This document shows positions 7,580 to 14,381 of a stretch of DNA of 37,449 nt, in pieces. Made by a program: the position numbers and the translations under genes. Numbering within the stretch: the stretch's first letter is position 1; every line of letters starts with the position of its first letter. The notes under the pieces were generated by a model. The model worked only from the letters and a program-made list of their open reading frames with translations. It was not told the DNA's origin and did not search any database. Source of the DNA: UMGS1484 sp045593325 (GTDB lineage Bacteria; Bacillota; Clostridia; Oscillospirales; Acutalibacteraceae); NCBI GenBank assembly GCA_045593325.1, contig JAZNWL010000031.1:1-37449 (forward strand), written 5' to 3'.

Positions 7580-8326
7580 TTAAAAGGATACAAAACCAAA
7601 ATCATCAAGCGTTAATCCTAAATCATTGGTTTCCAAAAACCATGAAAAGAAGTCTAACACATCACAAACGGTTAATCTTGCAATATCTTCGAACAAATAC
7701 CTCAAGGATTCGTCACCCTCATATGTATATTTTATAGGATAGTTATGAGTAAAGTTTCGCGCATCAAGATAACCGGTTGCTTCACATACGGTTTCATTTG
7801 TTTCAAAATAGCTCATAGAAATACCATAAAAATAACTATCAAGAAAAATGGAACCATAAAAGAAATAATCTCCATCAACCGCAGACCATTCCACAGTGAT
7901 ATTATCATAATTGGCATCATAAAAAATGCTGTATTCTTCATTGTCAACTCTATAGTCAAATCCCACAACCGATCCATTAACTGTTCCGTGTTCAAACAGC
8001 CACCCTTTTAAAATTTCATTTGCCGCTTGGGGATCAAACTGTTCAACCGGGAATATTTCAATTTTACCAACCGCCTTTTTCAAAACTAGCAGCGCATCCG
8101 TGGCATTGATATTGGAATCCCCATTCACATCTGCATATACTTCCAAGTGCATGGGCAACTTCAATTTGTTAACGGCATGTTTCAGAATAAGCAGAGCATC
8201 AGAAGCATTTGCTATTCCGTTCCTGTCTAAATCCCCATATAGAACGGTATCGGCAGAACAGGGAAAACAAAATCCTCCCAAAGCAATCGTAACCGCCAGC
8301 ACAAAAACCAGCCCTTTTTTCAACAT
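7580..8326 (-). CDS. Secreted protein with N-terminal dockerin-type repeats
   Basis: 248 residues. A signal peptide (KKGLVFVLAVTIALGG, cleavage near SADTVLYG) is followed at once by two dockerin-like calcium-binding repeats: GDLDRNGIANASDALLILK (about 31-49) and ADVNGDSNINATDALLVLK (about 65-83). The remaining 160 residues are acidic and aromatic-rich and match no family I know. Dockerins normally lie at the C-terminus and bind cohesin domains on a scaffold; here the order is reversed. Ribosome binding site GGAGG is 8 nt upstream. The leader is of the same class as that of the gene at 33872-37126, but an 8.8-kb element has split it, so the gene has lost its own promoter. Confidence 0.85.
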   Translation of the reverse strand: MLKKGLVFVLAVTIALGGFCFPCSADTVLYGDLDRNGIANASDALLILKHAVNKLKLPMHLEVYADVNGDSNINATDALLVLKKAVGKIEIFPVEQFDPQAANEILKGWLFEHGTVNGSVVGFDYRVDNEEYSIFYDANYDNITVEWSAVDGDYFFYGSIFLDSYFYGISMSYFETNETVCEATGYLDARNFTHNYPIKYTYEGDESLRYLFEDIARLTVCDVLDFFSWFLETNDLGLTLDDFGFVSF

Positions 8327-8344
8327 TTTTCATTCCTCCTGAAA

Positions 8345-8458
8345 ATAAAAAAGTGCGCAGCCGAAGCTACGCACCGAAAAACGCACAGCTTCGATTGCTG
8401 CGACACAACCTTTACACCACGTTTGAGCGTGCGAAAGAAGAAGCCTGCGTTTTTACCA
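8345..8458 (-). ncRNA. 3' part of a split leader RNA with terminator (leader 2)
   Basis: On the minus strand this holds the GGTAAAAA motif (8450-8457), the 3' strand of an inner helix (CGCACGCTC, 8425-8433), the 3' strand of the closing helix (GGTTGTGTCGC, 8400-8410), then GCGTTTTTCGGTGCG and an intrinsic terminator (8347-8374, TTCG-type loop, six T). CGCAGC just after the helix can pair with GCTGCG in the terminator, giving an antiterminator. The matching 5' strands lie 9 kb away at 17286-17322. It is homologous in layout and sequence to the intact leader at 37145-37348. Confidence 0.8.
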
Positions 8459-8464
8459 AAAGAT

Positions 8465-8482
8465 AACGGCACAAAGTATAAC
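8465..8482 (+). repeat. Left terminal inverted repeat
   Basis: AACGGCACAAAGTATAAC; matches the reverse complement of 17253-17270 at 17 of 18 positions. Confidence 0.85.
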
Positions 8483-8520
8483 TCATTAAAATTCTAAGAA
8501 ACGGACTGCCAAACAAAGAA

Positions 8521-8560
8521 AGAGTCAATCGAAGCATCATGTTTTGGTTGGCTCTTTTTT
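8521..8560. terminator. Terminator near the left end of the element
   Basis: AGAGTCAA / TTGGCTCT stem (one G-T pair), 19-nt loop, followed by TTTTT on the plus strand. The reverse strand is also T-rich after the stem. It may insulate the element from the flanking dockerin gene. Between here and 8787 there is no gene; the stretch has four TTGCAA hexamers (about 8582-8704), two of which form a 10-bp inverted repeat AAGGTTGCAA / TTGCAACCTT. Confidence 0.6.
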
Positions 8561-8786
8561 CATAAGTATGCAATTTCAAGGTTGCAAAACCCGCTCACCT
8601 CATTGCAATCTTCAGCCTTGCAACCTTAAAATAAATGGCTTGAATACTTTGGTTTTACAATTTACTTGCCAAAATAATCGCTGTCATTATATTACCTTTT
8701 GCAATGTTCAACTGCATTAGATCGGAATGTAGAGAACTTTCGCAAAAATATTGTAAAATTATAAAAGCAATAGGAGGTAATATTAA

Positions 8787-9626
8787 ATGGAAAGAATTAT
8801 TACAAATTCGATGATCGGTGATTTTGAAAGATATCTTCGTTCGGATGAAAAGAGCGACAACACCATCGAAAAGTATATTCGTGATTTAAAGGCGTTTTTT
8901 GAGTTCGCAGAAGCAAGAGAAATCAGCAAAGCAGTGGTTATGGAATTCAAAGCTTCGCTTGTTGCGAATTATGAAATAACGAGTGCCAATTCAATGATTG
9001 CGGCGGTAAATGCTTTTTTGCGGTTTGTCGGATGGGTAGATTGTTGCATTAAGCAATTCAAGGTGCAAAAGAAGGCTTTTTGCTCGGAGGAAAAGGAACT
9101 GACAAAAGCGGAGTATATTCGTCTCGTAAATACCGCAAAGCAAAAAGGCAACGAGCGTTTAAACCTGATTTTGCAGACAATTTGCGGAACGGGTATCCGT
9201 GTGAGCGAATTGCAGTTTATTACAGTCGAGGCAGTGCGTAAGGGCGAAGCTGTAGTTTCCTGTAAAAATAAAACCCGAACGGTGTTTATCGTTCGGGAGT
9301 TGCAGAAAAAGTTATTAACTTATATTAAAACCAAGGGGATCACTACCGGGTGCATCTTTATCACCAAATCCGGTAAACCTATGAGTCGATGCAACATCTG
9401 GCGTGAGATGAAAGCATTGTGTGAGAAGTCAGGAGTATCTCCCGATAAGGTGTTTCCTCACAATCTTCGCCATCTGTTTGCCCGTACTTTCTACGGTATT
9501 GAAAAGGACATTGCTAAGCTTGCTGATATCCTCGGTCACAGTAGTATTAACACCACACGAATCTACATTATTACTACCGGTGCAGAACATAAACGCAAGA
9601 TGGAAAATATGCACCTGATAATATAA
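8787..9626 (+). CDS. Tyrosine recombinase, probable invertase of the adjacent promoter segment
   Basis: 279 residues. An N-terminal SAM-like core-binding domain (about 1-85) precedes the catalytic domain. The active residues are all present: Arg138 (CGTGIRVSEL), Lys162, His225 and Arg228 (HNLRHLF), His251 (LGHSS) and Tyr260 (TTRIYI). The ribosome binding site AGGAGG is 9 nt upstream. The left copy of a 23-bp inverted repeat begins 28 nt after the stop codon; such repeats next to a tyrosine recombinase are typical of invertible switches (for example RecV-controlled sites of C. difficile). It could also have served the element's movement, but the serine recombinase at the other end fits that role better. 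Confidence 0.92.
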   Translation: MERIITNSMIGDFERYLRSDEKSDNTIEKYIRDLKAFFEFAEAREISKAVVMEFKASLVANYEITSANSMIAAVNAFLRFVGWVDCCIKQFKVQKKAFCSEEKELTKAEYIRLVNTAKQKGNERLNLILQTICGTGIRVSELQFITVEAVRKGEAVVSCKNKTRTVFIVRELQKKLLTYIKTKGITTGCIFITKSGKPMSRCNIWREMKALCEKSGVSPDKVFPHNLRHLFARTFYGIEKDIAKLADILGHSSINTTRIYIITTGAEHKRKMENMHLII

Positions 9627-9654
9627 AAACCGATACCTGTGGTATCGGCAAATA

Positions 9655-9677
9655 ACATAACGGTGATTATGTTGTAT
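9655..9677 (+). repeat. Left inverted repeat of invertible segment
   Basis: A 23-bp perfect inverted repeat with 9912-9934. Its core is itself a dyad, ACATAA-CGGTGA-TTATGT: two 6-bp arms around an asymmetric 6-bp spacer, the form of a XerCD-like recombination site. The asymmetric spacer in opposite orientation at the two copies allows inversion, not deletion. Confidence 0.9.
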
Positions 9678-9720
9678 AAAATACAACAAATAACTGTATG
9701 TTTCAATTTTATTGCATAAC

Positions 9721-9749
9721 ATTATAACACTAACGCACCTAAATAGCAA
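9721..9749 (-). promoter_or_regulatory. Sigma-A promoter within the invertible segment
   Basis: Minus strand: TTGCTA (9744-9749), 17-nt spacer, TATAAT (9721-9726) with an extended -10 TG. In the present orientation it points at the 3' end of the recombinase gene and would make antisense RNA to it. Confidence 0.88.
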
Positions 9750-9810
9750 GCACTTTTCGACAAAAACATCAATTCTCCCGGAAAAATTGAAATTTTATGC
9801 ATGACGAATA

Positions 9811-9846
9811 AGCCTTTCCGTTTCTTTAGAATGGAAAGGCTTTTTT
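9811..9846 (+). terminator. Terminator within the invertible segment
   Basis: AGCCTTTCC / GGAAAGGCT stem followed by six T on the plus strand, enclosed by an outer GCATGAC / GTCATGC pair (9799-9805, 9847-9853). In the present orientation it blocks read-through from the recombinase into the cargo operon. Confidence 0.85.
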
Positions 9847-9911
9847 GTCATGCCTACTATTAATTAAATTGTCTTTTAATATGTAAATAGTACCGAAGTT
9901 TCACTTGTGTA

Positions 9912-9934
9912 ATACAACATAATCACCGTTATGT
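9912..9934 (-). repeat. Right inverted repeat of invertible segment
   Basis: Exact reverse complement of 9655-9677, ending 17 nt before the first cargo gene. Confidence 0.9.
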
Positions 9935-9951
9935 GACAAAGGAATGTCGTA

Positions 9952-10386
9952 ATGAGAATTTTAAAATCTGTAATAGATATGATTGATAGTTTGGTTTCAG
10001 AGCAACCACCTGAAACCGGCGGAATTTTGGGTTGTCACGATAATGAAATTATAGATGAAGTAGTTATGGATTTGCCAAACCCACACACTTTAAAGAATTG
10101 TTCCTATACACCTAATGTATCTTTTTTAAATCAGAATATCGAGTTATGGCAAAGCAACAATATTAATTTCAAAGGGATTTTTCACACACATTATTTTGGC
10201 GTTGAAACTTTGTCTTGTGGTGATAAGAAATACATAACCGAAATTATGTATGGGTTGCCCAAATGCATAGAATATTTATATTTCCCTATTTTCGTTTTGC
10301 CCAACCGTGAATTGATATGCTATAAAGCCATTCGTGAAAACAAAGCAATATTAATAAGGGAAGAATCACTTATCATAGAGGAATAA
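9952..10386 (+). CDS. JAB/MPN (JAMM) metalloprotease-like protein
   Basis: 144 residues. The JAMM zinc site is visible in order: Glu21 (PPETGGILG), His78 and His80 (GIFHTHYFG), Ser88 and Asp91 (SCGD). Such proteins cleave isopeptide or peptide bonds; in bacteria they occur with ubiquitin-like or sulfur-carrier proteins, none of which is seen here. There is no signal peptide, so it is cytoplasmic. The ribosome binding site AAAGGA lies 8 nt upstream. As the first gene after the invertible segment, it should be expressed only when the promoter faces right. Confidence 0.82.
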   Translation: MRILKSVIDMIDSLVSEQPPETGGILGCHDNEIIDEVVMDLPNPHTLKNCSYTPNVSFLNQNIELWQSNNINFKGIFHTHYFGVETLSCGDKKYITEIMYGLPKCIEYLYFPIFVLPNRELICYKAIRENKAILIREESLIIEE

Positions 10387-10451
10387 AAAATGACATCTAT
10401 TTCTTTCGGGCTAAGAGGATATAGATGTTACTAATAATGGAGGTGCCAACA

Positions 10452-10631
10452 ATGGAAAAGAATATTAAGATCAATTTGCCTGAAGGTTGTTTTGAAAACA
10501 ACTGCTCCGACTGTTTGTATGCAAACTTTTACGATAGAGACAGTTATGGCAGAATTAAGTGCGAAGGAAAGTACGGTGGATATAACAAACCCGAGGACAG
10601 GAACGGCTGCTTTCACTGGGAAAGAAAGTAA
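10452..10631 (+). CDS. Small Cys-rich protein of unknown function
   Basis: 59 residues from the ATG at 10452, which has GGAGG 8 nt upstream; two earlier in-frame ATGs lie before that site. Five cysteines, including CFENNCSDC near residue 13 and two later single Cys, suggest metal binding or disulfides. No family is recognised beyond resemblance to short Cys-rich proteins of Clostridia. It is 65 nt after the JAMM gene. Confidence 0.7.
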   Translation: MEKNIKINLPEGCFENNCSDCLYANFYDRDSYGRIKCEGKYGGYNKPEDRNGCFHWERK

Positions 10632-10643
10632 ATAAAACTAAGA

Positions 10644-10698
10644 CAATTTCGGCTTTGTTTTAGCCTCTGTGGTTGTTCACAGGATGAAGTCGAAATTG
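10644..10698 (+). other. Three-way-junction-like inverted repeat in intergenic space
   Basis: CAATTTCG (10644-10651) pairs with CGAAATTG (10691-10698) and encloses two hairpins, GGCT/AGCC and CTGTG/CACAG. It has no T-tract. It may be a processing or attenuation structure between cargo genes. Confidence 0.45.
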
Positions 10699-10724
10699 CT
10701 CTTGCAAGTATAAATATCTAACAT
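10696..10724 (+). promoter_or_regulatory. Possible internal promoter
   Basis: TTGCTC (10696-10701), 17-nt spacer, TAACAT (10719-10724). The match is moderate. It could give constant expression of the genes from 10762 on, whatever the state of the switch. Confidence 0.35.
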
Positions 10725-10761
10725 AACTTTGTATATATTCAAAAGCTTGGAGGGGTTTAAA

Positions 10762-11268
10762 ATGTGGTTTATAATTATACTGATTATTATAGTCGTAGTT
10801 TGTGTTGTGGTTAAAAACGCCTCTAACGCAACCAATAACGATACTTACACAAACAATAACAATTATGAAACCAAAGAAAGATTCGAAGCAATAACTGAAT
10901 CAGAAAAACAACAGCTATCTTATAGAGGTGGTAATAATCTTTTGACATTCACCTTAAACCAATATCAGCAAGCAGTAACCGGAGACACAGGGGCTATGGT
11001 TGCATTAGGTGCAGTATATCAATCTAAACTTGATAATGCTTATAAGGCGGCATTTTGGTATGAAAAAGCTCATCAATCAGGCGATTGGGAGGGAACCTAT
11101 TGGTACGGCGAGTGTTGTATAAGCGGATATGGTGTAGAAAAGAACGGGACCCTTGGTTATGGTTATCTTCTTATGGCAGCTCAACACGGAAACGAAAGCG
11201 CAATAGATGCTTTTAGACAAAGAGGAATGTCCGTAGAGGAAATGCGTTCTCACGGAATCCCTGTTTAA
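10762..11268 (+). CDS. Membrane-anchored Sel1-repeat protein
   Basis: 168 residues from the ATG at 10762, which has GGAGGGG 9 nt upstream. An N-terminal membrane helix (MWFIIILIIIVVVCVVV) is followed by an Asn/Thr-rich linker. Sel1-like repeats start about residue 75: GDTGAMVALGAVYQSK, KAAFWYEKAHQSGDWEGTYW and YGECCISGYGVEKN with the usual alanine and glycine spacing. Sel1 repeats form helical scaffolds for protein contacts. The topology is either a cytoplasmic scaffold on the membrane or an exported one; the sequence does not decide. Confidence 0.82.
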   Translation: MWFIIILIIIVVVCVVVKNASNATNNDTYTNNNNYETKERFEAITESEKQQLSYRGGNNLLTFTLNQYQQAVTGDTGAMVALGAVYQSKLDNAYKAAFWYEKAHQSGDWEGTYWYGECCISGYGVEKNGTLGYGYLLMAAQHGNESAIDAFRQRGMSVEEMRSHGIPV

Positions 11269-11296
11269 TAAAAATACTGATAAAGGAGTTATAAAG

Positions 11297-11635
11297 ATGA
11301 AAAGAACGATAAATTTAATTCTCACAATTGCTCTTGTGCTATGCACATTTTCCGCTTGTGGAACTAATCCCGAAAAGAAAATCCTTGGTAAATGGTATAA
11401 CGAAAAAGGAGATTGCTTAGAAATATTATCCGATAATACTTACTCTGTTGACAAAATTTACACTGGTTACGAGATCGGTATTGATAGCGGAGAATGGGAG
11501 TATTTGGAAGATGAGGGTTTTTTCAAATTCTATGCCGATAACTATGATGAAAGCGTCATAAGAGTAGAAATTGGCAAAGATGAAAATGGTACTTGTATTA
11601 AATACACTTACTATGGAACTTTTTATAAAGATTAA
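11297..11635 (+). CDS. Lipoprotein with a DUF5640-like beta domain
   Basis: 112 residues. A lipoprotein signal ends in the lipobox FSAC (Cys21), so the mature protein is anchored outside the membrane. The rest has the pattern ILGKWYNEKGDCLEILSDNT and a later GEWEY, which recalls small beta-barrel lipid- or ligand-binding domains common in clostridial lipoproteins. Function is unknown. It lies 28 nt after the Sel1 gene. Confidence 0.78.
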   Translation: MKRTINLILTIALVLCTFSACGTNPEKKILGKWYNEKGDCLEILSDNTYSVDKIYTGYEIGIDSGEWEYLEDEGFFKFYADNYDESVIRVEIGKDENGTCIKYTYYGTFYKD

Positions 11636-11682
11636 TCTGTAAAATATATACCTTTGGTTAAAGAGGAAAAGGAGCAATAATT

Positions 11683-12066
11683 ATGTCCATTAATGATTTG
11701 TTAGATAGTGAAATACTGATACCGGCAATGCTGGTAATATTTGTGGTTGTTATGATTTTTGCCATACCAGCTGGACTTGCTATGGGTAAGAAAACCAACA
11801 ATAATATTTACGGTGACGATGAATATGGGGCTACAAAAGAGGAGAAAAATGCAAAAATAATCGCAAGGAGAACAACACCCCATCCTTTGAATCAAGCTGT
11901 AATGATTAATATGGTCGTATTTGAATTAGCAAATGGAAGTCGTGTCGAATTGGCAATAAAAGATCCAAATACATATGGTATTATGGTTGAAGGAGATCGT
12001 GGTACACTTAAATACCAAGGAAAAAAGTTCGTTGGTTTTGAAAGAGGTAGTAACAATGAAGCGTAA
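11683..12066 (+). CDS. DUF2500-like membrane protein
   Basis: 127 residues. One membrane helix near the N-terminus (about 12-34) is followed by a soluble domain beginning AKIIARRTTPHPLNQAV and ending KYQGKKFVGFER. This pattern (ARRT, then FELANGSRVELAI and GDRGTLKYQG) is that of DUF2500, whose function is not known. AAGGAG ribosome binding site 10 nt upstream. The 3' end overlaps the next gene by 11 nt, so the two are co-translated. Confidence 0.75.
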   Translation: MSINDLLDSEILIPAMLVIFVVVMIFAIPAGLAMGKKTNNNIYGDDEYGATKEEKNAKIIARRTTPHPLNQAVMINMVVFELANGSRVELAIKDPNTYGIMVEGDRGTLKYQGKKFVGFERGSNNEA

Positions 12067-12355
12067 TATGTTGTTTTTAGTTATTCTAATATGTTGTTTT
12101 ACGATAATGTTCACGGGATGTACAGAAGATACAAAAACGCAACCTCTCTGTGTAAAATGCGGTGGAACCGCAACTACAACTTTATCGGGGCCTGCCGACA
12201 TAATGCAAAAGAACGGTATTTCTCTTACTGACTGTACGCAGATCACCTCTAGTGTTTATTCTGCATCTGTATGTGATTCCTGTCTGGGTCCAGTAGCAGA
12301 GATAAAACCTGATGCAGGATTTTCGGGAGAAACCCCATTTTATTCAAATGATTAA
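12056..12355 (+). CDS. Lipoprotein with Cys pairs
   Basis: 99 residues from the ATG at 12056, with AAGAGG upstream inside the previous gene. The lipobox is FTGC (Cys21). The mature part has two CxxC pairs, CVKC and CDSC, about 50 residues apart, as in a zinc ribbon. A secreted zinc ribbon is uncommon. It resembles the next lipoprotein in layout. Confidence 0.75.
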   Translation: MKRNMLFLVILICCFTIMFTGCTEDTKTQPLCVKCGGTATTTLSGPADIMQKNGISLTDCTQITSSVYSASVCDSCLGPVAEIKPDAGFSGETPFYSND

Positions 12356-12394
12356 ATGAAGTACTACTGATAGAGATTGATAGAAGGGGCAAGG

Positions 12395-12613
12395 ATGAAG
12401 AAAACAATATTTATTATTTGCATATTTATAATGGTATTAACTGTTTTGAGTGGTTGTTCAAAACAACATTGTGAATACTGCGATAGTACGAATGTAAAAT
12501 ACAAGGCTCTTTTTGTTTCCTCCGGAACAAGCGAGTATCTCTGTGAAGAATGTTATCAAAAGAGGAATGAGAATCCCACTTTTGATGACTTTTGGGTTAT
12601 AAATCCAGCATAA
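12395..12613 (+). CDS. Small lipoprotein with Cys pairs
   Basis: 72 residues from the ATG at 12395, with AAGGGG upstream. Lipobox LSGC (Cys20) is followed closely by CEYC and later CEEC, again a possible exported zinc ribbon. No known family. With the preceding gene it forms a pair of similar plan, perhaps a diverged duplication. Confidence 0.75.
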   Translation: MKKTIFIICIFIMVLTVLSGCSKQHCEYCDSTNVKYKALFVSSGTSEYLCEECYQKRNENPTFDDFWVINPA

Positions 12614-12655
12614 ACTTCAAAACAATGTGTTCAATAGATTTTAGGAGGTTCTAAA

Positions 12656-13120
12656 ATGATAGAAAAAATAAATGGTATAAAAAACAGCAAGCACCCATAT
12701 TCTGGTGAAATTAATAGAATAAGTGCATTGTTGGATAAAATCTTCAATGGTCTGTTAATTGTATTAAACGCTATTGGTTTTATAACTGCAATAATAGCTT
12801 CGACAGGTTTAGCTGAATGGGCTGATGGTTATAAAGGCGATGTGGTTGATGTTCCAGTTAATTTCTTTGGATATTTTATCGAGTTGGAAAGCGATACATT
12901 TGGCGGCTCACCGTTTATTGTGTTTTTACATACTATAATTGTCTTCGTTCTCATTTCGCTTCTGATATTCTGTGTTAAAATTATAATAACTACAATGTTA
13001 AATGCAAAGGCAACGATGCTGGACAGCCTTTATCATAATGAAAAACTAACGGAACTGTTAGTGGGAAAAAGTTGCAATTCACAAGATGATGCTGATTCTT
13101 CGCAAACAACATTGACTTAA
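12656..13120 (+). CDS. Two-helix membrane protein of unknown function
   Basis: 154 residues. Hydrophobic helices at about 30-50 (GLLIVLNAIGFITAIIAS) and 87-112 (TIIVFVLISLLIFCVKIII) are joined by an acidic loop of about 35 residues. The C-terminal tail is polar. The ribosome binding site AGGAGG lies 9 nt upstream. It is the last cargo gene before a terminator. Confidence 0.75.
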   Translation: MIEKINGIKNSKHPYSGEINRISALLDKIFNGLLIVLNAIGFITAIIASTGLAEWADGYKGDVVDVPVNFFGYFIELESDTFGGSPFIVFLHTIIVFVLISLLIFCVKIIITTMLNAKATMLDSLYHNEKLTELLVGKSCNSQDDADSSQTTLT

Positions 13121-13159
13121 TACCTAATTCAAAATACATAATTTACTTGCTTTTTGGGA

Positions 13160-13190
13160 GTACGCCTGCAATATTGTAGGCGTACCTTTT
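13160..13190 (+). terminator. Terminator of the cargo operon
   Basis: GTACGCCT / AGGCGTAC stem (8 bp) followed by CTTTT. Confidence 0.75.
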
Positions 13191-13229
13191 CTATATAGGA
13201 AGGAGCAGTTTATTTAAACCATTTACAGA

Positions 13230-13680
13230 AATTAAGGAGGAATTGAAATGTTGTAAAAGAAATTTGGTTTGTAAATGAGCAAAAGAGGTGCGGTCGCAAA
13301 CGGCTGGTGTGACCGACGTATGGCAGATGGAAGAGCGGTATGGATGTGCAACGGTTTTGCACGTATATTGCGCCATTTGCTGACAGCCACCCGTGCGGAA
13401 TACAACGGGGCGTTGAGATGATAGGCTCACTTGTTGAGCTGAAAACTGTACGAAGCTTGTCGTACTAAATTATCTCATCTGCGAAGAGCCGCTTATCTGC
13501 CTTTGAGCAGACAACGTTATGGGCTTTCAATGGAAAATCGAAACCCCGCCACCCTGCCGAGTTCAGCGGTAGACTATCTAATAGCTAGTGTGTGGTGTAG
13601 GCGCAGCCCGTAAGGGCACCTGTCAAGCGGCAGGCGTGCGTTGGGGCGTTTACGCCCCATAGTACTGACCAACTTTAACG
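13230..13680 (+). ncRNA. Candidate large structured RNA (no recognised class)
   Basis: About 450 nt with higher GC than the flanking genes and no long frame. Local hairpins are dense: CGGTC/GACCG, GTGCAA/TTGCAC, GCTCA/TGAGC, GTACGA/TCGTAC, TCTGC/GCAGA, GCCC/GGGC, CCTGTC/GCAGG and the perfect GGGGCG/CGCCCC (about 13644-13659). GATGATA and TATCTCATC could close a larger helix. A strong ribosome binding site at 13233 leads only to ATG-TTG-TAA. A 48-codon frame at 13274-13420 (starting MSKRGAVANGWCDRR) is possible but has no good ribosome binding site. Orientation is assumed from the neighbours. Confidence 0.35.
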
Positions 13681-13690
13681 GGAAAATTGA

Positions 13691-14220
13691 ATATGATACT
13701 CTCTTCGGAATGAAAATGATTTGCGAATCGGAATGATTTATGACTTTCCCTTCGGAATGATAGATATGACCATCATTGGCTCAGTTTCTATTTTTCGCAG
13801 GGAAATAGAAACTGAGCCCGGTGGCGAACAAAAAGCCCCTGTTCGCAAGGCATCCCAGAACCCTTGAAAAAGAAAACGGGAGTAACGGCAGGTAAAACCG
13901 ATAAAACTATCAATGGGTGAACTATGCCTTGCGCCCGTTTCGGAATGAAAAATGATAAATAATTTCGGAACGGATTTAAGATGATATACATATTGAGATG
14001 ATTCCCTTTAGAATCATTATTGATTTATATTTGCACGCCTTTGGCGTGTTCCGACTGTTTGATGTTCAAAGGATGACACTTCGGAATGATACCAATTGAA
14101 CATCAAACAGTCGGCTGAAAATGGATCTCGTTAAAGATATGAGCTGGAGTGTTGTCCATCATTTTGATATGACTATGACCATCCTTTCAGAATGATGGCA
14201 AAAAATGCCCTTCCTTTTCA
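13691..14220. repeat. Hairpin and TTCGGAATGA repeat block
   Basis: The decamer TTCGGAATGA or a close variant occurs at about 13705, 13728, 13751, 13940 and 14090, with looser copies near 13965, 14012 and 14190. Between them are long perfect inverted repeats: a 16-bp arm pair at 13778-13793 / 13803-13818, a 19-bp pair at 14051-14069 / 14096-14114, and GCAAGGCAT / ATGCCTTGC (about 13843, 13924). No gene is credible here. The repeats could be binding sites for the recombinases or parts of a folded RNA. Confidence 0.65.
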
Positions 14221-14222
14221 AA

Positions 14223-14263
14223 GGCGGCGCAGGAGATTGAAGCTCCTGCGCCGCCGATTTTTT
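14223..14263 (+). terminator. Strong terminator
   Basis: A 13-bp perfect GC-rich stem (GGCGGCGCAGGAG and its complement) with a 7-nt loop, then GATTTTTTG. It ends whatever transcript crosses the structured block. Confidence 0.85.
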
Positions 14264-14381
14264 GCCCTGTTGAAAAATATTTGAAATTCATAGCGTTTTT
14301 TACTTGCCAACGGCAATCTCCTGTTTCATATTCCCTCTGCCATAATCGAAAAGGCAAAATTTCAAGAAAGGAGGAATGCCT

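Larger units (their letters stand above)
9678..9911. other. Invertible promoter segment (current state OFF for the cargo operon)
   Basis: The 234 bp between the inverted repeats hold one strong promoter reading left (9721-9749) and one terminator reading right (9811-9846). No comparably good promoter reads right. After inversion the promoter would occupy about 9840-9868 and start RNA near 9875, about 77 nt before the ATG at 9952. Confidence 0.85.

Noticed and set aside
13191..13430. Minus-strand frame of 79 codons
   Set aside because: No ribosome binding site, odd composition, and it is antisense to the hairpin-rich stretch.
13691..14220. CRISPR array
   Set aside because: Repeats are about 10 bp and irregularly spaced, spacers are unequal, and no cas genes are near.
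13230..14260. Group II intron
   Set aside because: No domain V hairpin and no reverse transcriptase frame.
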